A stretch of DNA of 8,395 bases from contig JAZOSO010000135.1 in NCBI GenBank assembly GCA_045657185.1, positions 1 through 8,395 of the forward strand, given 5' to 3'. Each line of letters begins with the position of its first letter. Positions within the stretch are counted from its first letter, which is position 1. The stretch comes from RGIG5270 sp045657185. Its GTDB lineage: Bacteria > Verrucomicrobiota > Lentisphaeria > Victivallales > Victivallaceae. The notes under the pieces were generated by a model, which had not been told where the DNA came from, did no database searches, and was given only the letters and a program-made list of their open reading frames with translations. A program made the translations under genes and the position numbers. Shown here piece by piece: positions 1 to 5,548 of this stretch.

Positions 1-774
1 TTGAGAAACCGTAAGTTTTTCTCCGGCGACATGCCCATCGACAAAACTTACATTAACCTTTTTATCATGGCGGAAATGCATATCCGGATATGAAGCATAA
101 GGATATCCCATATAATCCATTTCAGGCGGACTTATATAAAACATTTCTATCGGTTTTTGCGATGACATATCAAATTGTACCGCATCTGCAAATGCAATCG
201 TTTTTGACGGACTTTCCGCTTGAGTTATTTTAGCAATCGGCGGCGGATAGCCGCCGTAAGCCAACTGACCGCCGAGCAGCTGATTATAACCGTATCCGCC
301 GCAGCCGGTATTCATAAAAGAAGCAGAACCTGCTTCAAAATCTTTAATCAGCGTCGGGCAGGCTTTAATCCCCTCATTTAAATAATCCATAATGCCGCCT
401 TCGGCTTTATATTTCTCACTTCCGAGCTTACCGCACCAGCGAAGGTCATCATTTCCCATCGGAATCATCCAATCATCATTATCATTGCAATAAAGAATAA
501 AGCCTGTAGTTATCTGCTTGATATTTGTTGTACATTTCGCGCTCCGCGCTTTTTCTCTTGCCTTATTCAATGCAGGTAATAACATCCCCGCCAGAATTGC
601 GATAATGGCAATAACCACCAAAAGCTCAATCAACGTAAAAGAAAATTTGACGGATGATTTTAAGCTCAAAATTAACGGAGCTTGACAAGTGACGGATGAA
701 TTGACGGACAATTTGACGGAAGTTTTTTCTGCATCTGCAGAAAACGGACAGACAGTCTGTGTGCATTTTTTCAT
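1..774 (-). CDS. H-X9-DG pseudopilin-like protein, C-terminus cut by window edge
   Basis: The frame is open for 258 codons from ATG at 774 to the left edge, with no stop; probably only a short tail is missing. Residues 46 onward begin FTLIELLVVIAIIAIL, the type IV pilin/type II pseudopilin N-terminus (prepilin cleavage/methylation domain), with the conserved Glu at mature position +5 (E50). Near the end H236 and D246-G247 form the H-X9-DG motif typical of Lentisphaerota and Planctomycetota pseudopilin-like proteins. The start is set by AAAGGA six nt upstream of ATG and by the lack of any other well-placed ATG. The leader is 45 residues, long for a prepilin, and contains a 4-residue periodicity (SVK/SVN/SVT). 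The residue before the predicted cut is Ser45, not the usual Gly. Its mRNA leader carries a cobalamin riboswitch. The protein is expected to be inner-membrane anchored and exported by a type II/IV-pilus-like machine; the exact role is unknown. Confidence 0.9.
   Translation of the reverse strand, partial: MKKCTQTVCPFSADAEKTSVKLSVNSSVTCQAPLILSLKSSVKFSFTLIELLVVIAIIAILAGMLLPALNKAREKARSAKCTTNIKQITTGFILYCNDNDDWMIPMGNDDLRWCGKLGSEKYKAEGGIMDYLNEGIKACPTLIKDFEAGSASFMNTGCGGYGYNQLLGGQLAYGGYPPPIAKITQAESPSKTIAFADAVQFDMSSQKPIEMFYISPPEMDYMGYPYASYPDMHFRHDKKVNVSFVDGHVAGEKLTVSQ
691..726 (-). repeat. 12-bp degenerate tandem repeat inside pseudopilin leader
   Basis: On the plus strand GACGGA recurs at 691, 703 and 715, exactly 12 bp apart, with AT-rich filler. 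A further copy lies at 649-654 and a degenerate AACGGA at 674-679. On the coding (minus) strand this reads as the 4-residue unit S-V-(K/N/T)-x, around residues 19-29 and again at 40-43, inside the leader that should be removed from the mature protein. Being in frame (12 bp = 4 codons), it can expand or contract without a frameshift. Confidence 0.75.
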
Positions 775-780
775 TGAAAA

Positions 781-801
781 TCCTTTGTGTTGCGCGCACA
801 A
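781..801 (-). promoter_or_regulatory. Ribosome-binding site with abutting hairpin (riboswitch expression platform)
   Basis: In the minus-strand transcript UUGUG (801-797) can pair with CACAA (789-785), leaving the loop CGCGCAA (796-790). The 3' arm runs directly into the Shine-Dalgarno AAGGA (785-781), which is six nt from the ATG at 774. The segment UGCGCG (798-793), spanning loop and stem top, is complementary to CGCGCA in the aptamer's L5 region (864-859). That is the arrangement of the L5-L13 kissing interaction of translational cobalamin riboswitches. There is no U-tract between aptamer and start codon, so translational rather than transcriptional control is favoured. The pairing is read by eye. 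Confidence 0.6.
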
Positions 802-813
802 GCGTATTTTAAT

Positions 814-909
814 AATCTGAAGTGCAGGCTCCGACTTATGCAAAAATGCAATCACGGTTGCGCGACAGTCCCGGAATCTCACCGGACTTCACTGCGGTTG
901 CTTCAAATC
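814..909 (-). promoter_or_regulatory. Cobalamin (B12) riboswitch aptamer
   Basis: The minus strand contains the conserved core in order. GAAGTCCGGTGAGATTCCGG matches the P4 hairpin (CCGG/CCGG around the GGTG-A-ATTCC box). GACTGTCGCGCAACCGTGA matches the L5 segment. A short TGCA/TGCA hairpin follows, then AAGTCGGAGCCTGC, the 3' conserved box. The ends close as a 9-bp P1: GATTTGAAG (909-901) with CTTCAGATT (822-814), including G-U pairs. An inner GCAG (895-892) pairs with CTGC (827-824). The -10 element predicts a transcript start within a few nt of P1, so the aptamer forms the mRNA 5' end. Class (adenosyl- versus methyl/hydroxo-cobalamin) cannot be decided here. It lies 40 nt upstream of the start codon of the minus-strand pseudopilin and would repress it when B12 is abundant, as is usual for this RNA family. 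Confidence 0.9.
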
Positions 910-915
910 TCATAC

Positions 916-943
916 AATATATAGTTGCTTTCAAAAAAGTCAA
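916..943 (-). promoter_or_regulatory. Sigma70-type promoter for riboswitch and pseudopilin
   Basis: On the minus strand the -35 TTGACT (943-938) and -10 TATATT (921-916) are separated by 16 nt. The expected start site falls around 908-910, at the 5' end of the riboswitch P1 stem, which independently supports both calls. A/T tracts lie just upstream. Confidence 0.7.
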
Positions 944-1028
944 GCCCATATATTGTTTTTTTTGAAAAAAAATATTTCGTAAAAACGGAAAAAATATAAA
1001 ATTTTTTCATAAAAATATTTTTTTCTGT
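944..1028. other. AT-rich spacer between divergent promoters
   Basis: This stretch is almost entirely A and T runs, with no credible coding sequence. It lies upstream of both -35 boxes and could act as UP-element or bent DNA for either promoter. I see no clear operator palindrome in it. Confidence 0.5.
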
Positions 1029-1057
1029 TTGACTTTTTTTGTACTTCATGCTATTTT
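1029..1057 (+). promoter_or_regulatory. Sigma70-type promoter for plus-strand pseudopilin/hydrolase operon
   Basis: The -35 TTGACT (1029-1034) and -10 TATTTT (1052-1057) are separated by 17 nt, with an expected start near 1064. The -35 and the T-run after it (TTGACTTTTTT) are the same as in the opposing minus-strand promoter. Confidence 0.6.
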
Positions 1058-1174
1058 TTCTTAATGTGTAATAATATGGATTATCGGAAGTTACAGCAGA
1101 CAACATCTGACCTGTCCGACAGTCAGACGCGTCCGACAAGTCCGAAAAAACAAACTTGACAGAAAGGATAAAAT
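1058..1174 (+). other. 5' leader of plus-strand operon with hairpin and GTCCGA repeats
   Basis: An approximately 110-nt untranslated leader precedes the second pseudopilin. TCTGAC at 1106-1111 pairs with GTCAGA at 1122-1127, and TGT with ACA inside, giving a hairpin with one bulged C and a CCG loop. The hexamer GTCCGA recurs at 1114, 1131 and 1140. No known riboswitch is recognised and there is no terminator-like U-tract. An in-frame TAA at 1169-1171 excludes an N-terminal extension of the downstream gene. AGGA at 1165-1168 is its Shine-Dalgarno. Confidence 0.5.
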
Positions 1175-1900
1175 ATGTCAAACAGCCTCAAACAACATGA
1201 CAAAGTCCATACTATCGGAAGTTTCACCCTTATTGAACTCCTGGTTGTTATCGCAATCATTGCAATTCTTGCCGGTATGCTGCTTCCGGCATTGAGCAGA
1301 GCCCGTGAAAAGGCTTACGACTCAACCTGCAAAAGCAATATGAAAAATCTTTATCTGGTACTCAATGCGTACGAAACCGATAATGAAGACCGTTTTATTG
1401 CCGCCCTCCGCGGAGGTTCCCCCTGGCTGCGGTTGGCTCACCTTGAGGGATATTTTGCCGGTATGGGCGTCTCTTCCGTCCGCGGCGGTGTTTATCCCGC
1501 AGACCGTCATCCCGCCTGTATAAACTGCCCTGCGGAAAAGCGTCCGCGCACCTCAAGCGGTATTGATTACAAAACTCCTAATGTTCAGGAAACTTCGACC
1601 TATGACTTTGCTATCAACTCTCATATTCATCCCCTCCTGACATCTGCCGCAAGTCAAGCCAATAAAACTCTGGTAAGAACCCGTCTCGTCAATCCGTCAT
1701 CAACTATGAAATTTCTTGACCACAACGGAGACCAGTGGTATTGGTGCGGAACATACAATCAATCCGGCATTTCTGACCGTCATAACAAATTTTTGAATGT
1801 AACCTATAATGACGGACACACTGCCGCTATGCAAAAGCCGAAAGCTTCAGTTTACAACAACCAGCATGTCTTTTGGGCTGATGCTGCAAAATGGAAATGA
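1175..1900 (+). CDS. H-X9-DG pseudopilin-like protein
   Basis: A complete 241-residue protein. A 16-residue leader is followed by FTLIELLVVIAIIAIL from F17, with the conserved Glu at +5 (E21) and a hydrophobic helix, then a polar globular domain. H203 and D213-G214 give the H-X9-DG motif near the C-terminus, followed by a short tail. Cysteines at CINCPAE and WYWCG could form disulfides after export. The predicted cleavage follows Ser16 (with Gly at -2), a departure from the usual Gly at -1. The start is supported by AAAGGA six nt upstream and the upstream in-frame TAA. The gene lies 36 nt before the large hydrolase-like gene on the same strand with no terminator between, so they are probably co-transcribed. 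By family it should be an inner-membrane pseudopilin processed by a prepilin peptidase. Whether it assembles into a fibre, takes part in secretion or presents the enzyme at the surface is not known. Confidence 0.92.
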   Translation: MSNSLKQHDKVHTIGSFTLIELLVVIAIIAILAGMLLPALSRAREKAYDSTCKSNMKNLYLVLNAYETDNEDRFIAALRGGSPWLRLAHLEGYFAGMGVSSVRGGVYPADRHPACINCPAEKRPRTSSGIDYKTPNVQETSTYDFAINSHIHPLLTSAASQANKTLVRTRLVNPSSTMKFLDHNGDQWYWCGTYNQSGISDRHNKFLNVTYNDGHTAAMQKPKASVYNNQHVFWADAAKWK

Positions 1901-1914
1901 TTTTTACTTAATGT

Positions 1915-1934
1915 AAGGTATTGAAAGGTATTGA
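1915..1934 (+). repeat. 10-bp tandem duplication carrying the Shine-Dalgarno
   Basis: AAGGTATTGA occurs twice head to tail (1915-1924 and 1925-1934). Each copy has an AAGG core. The second (1925-1928) is eight nt from the ATG at 1937 and is the likely ribosome-binding site. The first would sit too far upstream for that ATG. Confidence 0.7.
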
Positions 1935-1936
1935 AA

Positions 1937-4900
1937 ATGAAACAAAAATTTATCATGGCACTCCTTCTCGGAGTATCCGTCGCCACTCTTTCTGCATTTG
2001 AATTTCAACAGCAGAAAGACACTTTGATTTTCAGAACCAAACGCTCGGAAATCAAAATCAGAAACGCACGCATTATCAGCGTCAAAAACCTCAAAAGCAA
2101 TGTACTTTTTGCCGATACTGAACTTCCCTGCCCCTCAAAAAGCGCAGGCGTCGGCAACATGAAAGACCGCGCCAAAGAGATGAGTAAACTCCACTTCCCA
2201 TGGGGTGAACCCACTATGGGGCAGCATAGACCGGCAATCAAAAAAACTCAACTCTACCGTTTCCCGACTGAAAAAAGCAAACTCTCAGTACGCAATTCAG
2301 GTAAATCCGTCAAAGCCGTCTGGAAAGGTCTCTCCGACAGTGTCAGCTTTTTTGCCGACGACAGCATTGAACTTGATATTACCGAAGACCGTAACGGCGC
2401 ACTTGAAATCCGCAGCATTGCCTCAACCAAGGACAAAGGCATTTTCGGTATTCAAATCCCGATTGAAAACCTCAACGGCGAAGGTTATTTCATTCTGCCC
2501 TCTTTCGGCGGTTTGCGATACAAAGCCTCAGGCTCTCCCGCACTTATCGGTTTTCAGGACACCGGACTTTTTTATGAAGCAAAATTCATGGCTTATGAAC
2601 TGAAAAATTCCTCTCTCGGCTATTGGTACGAAGATCCGAAATTCGGTCCCTATTTCATCATGTTCGGCAGAGGCGAAAAATCATCATCTTTTGCTATTGA
2701 AGTCAATAATATTATGCCGTTTGAAGCCCACGGCAAAATCTCTACTCCTCCGCTCAAAATAGATACTTTTGACAATGCCGACTGGGTAGCTGCCGCCACC
2801 CCCTACCGCAACTGGTACCGCAAAACTTTTGCCGCCGACATTGCCAAACGCGACAGTATCAAATGGGCAAATAACATTTACGCAATTTCTGACGGCGGAG
2901 TCGGCAATGATGCCACACTCAACGCTATCAAAAAATTTATAAAACCCGAAAATGTCCTGCTCCATGTCTGGCAGGCCCGCAAACTCGGATTTACCACCAA
3001 TATTCCCGATTACACTCTCCGTGACGCCTACCCCGGCGAAGTCGCACGCGCCCACAAACACGGCTTCAAGGTTATGTGCTATGTCTGCAGTCTCTGCGCA
3101 GTTTACAAATCTCCGCAATGGGAAAAAGACAAAGTCGGCGATTTCTTTATGACCCGCAAAAACAATATCTCAAACTATCACGGCAGCAAAAACGTTTTTG
3201 ACGAAAACTTAATGGGAACTCTGACCGCTGCCAAAGGCAAAGACCAGTTCGGACACCTCAAAAAAGGTGCTTTCCTCTACGGCGACCCGCTTTCAAAAGG
3301 CTGGAGAAATTATTTTGTCAACATCGTCAAAACTCTCAACAGCACATCCGGCACTGACGCCAATTATCAGGACACTCTCGGCTGCACCTCCGAAAACGGC
3401 AACGGCATCGTTGAAGGACTTGCCGGCGCACAGGGCAATTCAGCTCTCGCCCGCGACCTTGCAAAAGCCATGCCCAATACTCCGATGGCTTCAGAATTCG
3501 GTCCCGAACCTATCGCTTTTGCCATCAAATGGCCGCTTAACTATCCGCAGGTCTGGGGCAATAAAAAATTCCGCACCTACCGTATGCACAATCAGGTTCC
3601 GCTGTCAGTTTATCTTTTCGGCTACCGTACCTGGATTCCCACCATCAATGCAGGTGATGATTTCCATAAACACCTGCTTGTCGCATGTTCCGACGGTTCA
3701 GGCGGTCTCGGCATGTTCAGTGCTTATCCCGGCATGAATACCGTTGCAGGTTATGCCGACCACATGCTTTTGCGTTCAAAAATTTATGCTGACAATAAAC
3801 TTGAACCTTACTTCCCCAAAGACAAATACCCACGGAATATCAACGCCATGTACAAAGGTGCAAACGGCGGTATTTTCAAATATTACGATGACGGCAATCT
3901 TCAAGTCATGTATAACCCCGAAGGCAAACCGCTTTACGGCCGTGTTGACGGTCTGGCTTCCGTCAAGGTCAAAGGCTTGACTCTTCCCGGCTGGCCCTGC
4001 GCTGACAAAGACGGCATTTACGGTCTCAACCCAAAAAATTATTATGCCCTTTTCCCAACTGACAGTAAACCCGCAGAAATCACTTTCAGCAAACTGCCCG
4101 AAGGTGTTATGCTCCGCTATTACTATTCAACTTTCAATTATGCTTACGCTCAATTCGACGGCAAAGGCAAAATCAAACTCGATATCAACTATCCCGACCG
4201 CTTCAAAGAAATGTATGTCAACGATGTCAAAGTCAGCGGCAAAACCATTGAAGCTGAACTCCCTGTACGTATTTTCCTGACCGACGGCAAGGCCTTTACC
4301 GGCAAACGCACTCTGCGCATCGCCAACAGCAACGGTCTCCAAAGCGGCAAATCTGAAGCTCTGCATCAGCTCAAACGCTATTATGCAGGTCAGGTTCTGC
4401 ATTATCTCCACGGCTACAATTCAGTCGTTATGGATTCCGTTTTTGAGGTAAAAAATTCCGATGATGCCGTCGAATTGTACGCAAAAAATGAACAGAAAAC
4501 TTACGGCAACGGCACTATTCTTACCGTCCTCGTCAACGGTGTTGAAAAAGCAAAAATTGACTGCTGCAAACAGGAGAAAAAATCAAAAGCCGTATGGGAT
4601 ACCAAACTCCGCAAATGGATAATTCCACTCGGCGAATACAAAGGCAAAAAAGTCCTCTTCTCTGTCAAAGTTGATAACAAAGCCTCAAATAACGCCGATA
4701 TGCAGTTTGTTTCAACTCCCAAAATGATAAAACAAGCTGAACAGAAATTTGTTGAAACTTTCCCAAGCGGTGCAAATCCGCCCAAAGCTTCAGGCAAACA
4801 TGTCGTTGTCCGCCCGGAGGGAACTCCCGTTTCCGTGAAAAATTACACTCTTCCCGGACGCGGCGCACAGGGAATTATCTTTGAAAAACCTGTAAAAGGT

Positions 4901-5470
4901 CTCAATTCCGTAAGTATTCCCGGACTTTTCGCCATTGCCCCGAACAGCCGCTATGTTCTGTCAGCAAAAGTACGCAACACTGCAGATAAAAAAGCGACTT
5001 TCTACCTCGGAGTCATTCAATATGACAAAAATACCCGACAGATTTACGGCGAACATATCAACCGTCTGGCAGATTCAAGCAGCAAACTGTCACATACCGC
5101 AAAAGTCGGAGCCAAAAAACTTATGGTCTTTGACGCTTCCGCATGGCGTGTCGGCGGTTATGTCGGTATCGGTCCTGTACCGAGCCGTCAGCTGGTCGGT
5201 CCGATTGTCAATATTGAACAATACGGCGGTGACTGGGGCGTTTACCTCAAAAATCCGCTGAAAAATGAAATTCCTGCGGAAACTGAAGTCGGCGAACACT
5301 TCCCGATGGGCACCCACAAATACCTGTACACCGGTAAATTACCCAACGATTTTACCGAAATCGGCGGCGAAATCAAATGGTGGCCCGGTGCAACAAAATT
5401 CCAGATAATCTTCTTCGGCAACAGTGCCTCCGAAATCAAAGATATAAAACTTGAGCTTTACAAAAAATAA
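1937..5470 (+). CDS. Secreted multidomain TIM-barrel glycoside-hydrolase-like protein
   Basis: A 1177-residue protein starting at ATG 1937 (AAGG eight nt upstream); an in-frame TTG at 1931 is less likely. Residues 1-20 form a Sec signal peptide with cleavage expected at LSA|FE. Approximate domains: 21-280 all-beta sandwich; 285-600 TIM-barrel-like core, starting with YRNWYRK (290-296) and including HGFKVMCY near 375; 620-790 beta-rich domain; 805-930 and 950-1177 jelly-roll-like modules resembling carbohydrate-binding domains. Candidate catalytic acids are D479 in the strand NYQDTLG (D474 nearby) and E520 in ASEFGPEP. Their order and spacing recall the nucleophile and acid/base of GH101-type endo-alpha-N-acetylgalactosaminidases and of the DUF6259-type proteins common in Lentisphaerota. 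The family assignment is tentative and the substrate unknown. Probable role: extracellular or periplasmic glycan hydrolysis. It follows the pseudopilin gene by 36 nt and is followed by a terminator. Confidence 0.85.
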   Translation: MKQKFIMALLLGVSVATLSAFEFQQQKDTLIFRTKRSEIKIRNARIISVKNLKSNVLFADTELPCPSKSAGVGNMKDRAKEMSKLHFPWGEPTMGQHRPAIKKTQLYRFPTEKSKLSVRNSGKSVKAVWKGLSDSVSFFADDSIELDITEDRNGALEIRSIASTKDKGIFGIQIPIENLNGEGYFILPSFGGLRYKASGSPALIGFQDTGLFYEAKFMAYELKNSSLGYWYEDPKFGPYFIMFGRGEKSSSFAIEVNNIMPFEAHGKISTPPLKIDTFDNADWVAAATPYRNWYRKTFAADIAKRDSIKWANNIYAISDGGVGNDATLNAIKKFIKPENVLLHVWQARKLGFTTNIPDYTLRDAYPGEVARAHKHGFKVMCYVCSLCAVYKSPQWEKDKVGDFFMTRKNNISNYHGSKNVFDENLMGTLTAAKGKDQFGHLKKGAFLYGDPLSKGWRNYFVNIVKTLNSTSGTDANYQDTLGCTSENGNGIVEGLAGAQGNSALARDLAKAMPNTPMASEFGPEPIAFAIKWPLNYPQVWGNKKFRTYRMHNQVPLSVYLFGYRTWIPTINAGDDFHKHLLVACSDGSGGLGMFSAYPGMNTVAGYADHMLLRSKIYADNKLEPYFPKDKYPRNINAMYKGANGGIFKYYDDGNLQVMYNPEGKPLYGRVDGLASVKVKGLTLPGWPCADKDGIYGLNPKNYYALFPTDSKPAEITFSKLPEGVMLRYYYSTFNYAYAQFDGKGKIKLDINYPDRFKEMYVNDVKVSGKTIEAELPVRIFLTDGKAFTGKRTLRIANSNGLQSGKSEALHQLKRYYAGQVLHYLHGYNSVVMDSVFEVKNSDDAVELYAKNEQKTYGNGTILTVLVNGVEKAKIDCCKQEKKSKAVWDTKLRKWIIPLGEYKGKKVLFSVKVDNKASNNADMQFVSTPKMIKQAEQKFVETFPSGANPPKASGKHVVVRPEGTPVSVKNYTLPGRGAQGIIFEKPVKGLNSVSIPGLFAIAPNSRYVLSAKVRNTADKKATFYLGVIQYDKNTRQIYGEHINRLADSSSKLSHTAKVGAKKLMVFDASAWRVGGYVGIGPVPSRQLVGPIVNIEQYGGDWGVYLKNPLKNEIPAETEVGEHFPMGTHKYLYTGKLPNDFTEIGGEIKWWPGATKFQIIFFGNSASEIKDIKLELYKK

Positions 5471-5480
5471 GCATTTCTTC

Positions 5481-5514
5481 CGAAGGGGGAGCTGATACAG
5501 CAGCTCCCCCTTTG
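5481..5514 (+). terminator. Rho-independent-type terminator between convergent genes
   Basis: The arms 5481-5494 and 5501-5514 form a 14-bp stem (core AAGGGGGAGCTG with CAGCTCCCCCTT, then G-T and C-G at the base) around the loop ATACAG. A short T-rich tail (TTTGTT, overlapping the stem base) follows on the plus strand, 10 nt after the hydrolase stop codon. On the minus strand the stem lies 35 nt past the other gene's stop, and the nearest T-run (5470-5462) is about 10 nt beyond the stem, so activity in that direction is less certain. Confidence 0.85.
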
Positions 5515-5548
5515 TTCATCCGTTCTTGAAAAAGTTCTCAATTTATAA

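Noticed and set aside
649..726. Short regularly spaced repeat as a possible CRISPR array
   Set aside because: The unit is 12 bp with no unique spacers and is in frame inside a coding leader.
1106..1127. Hairpin as a terminator or second riboswitch
   Set aside because: No U-tract follows, the stem is short and interrupted, and no conserved riboswitch core is visible. It is kept only as a structural observation.
903..1181. Minus-strand 92-codon open frame across the divergent intergenic region
   Set aside because: It overlaps the opposing promoter, the AT-rich spacer and the start of the second pseudopilin. Its composition is low-complexity and it has no recognisable domain or ribosome-binding site.
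1931..1933. TTG as start of the large hydrolase
   Set aside because: ATG at 1937 is two codons downstream, has AAGG at eight nt and gives a standard signal peptide beginning MKQKF.
2005..5439. Several 60-150 codon open frames on both strands within the large hydrolase gene
   Set aside because: They are shadows of a long gene with strong codon bias. None has a domain, a plausible start context or independent spacing.
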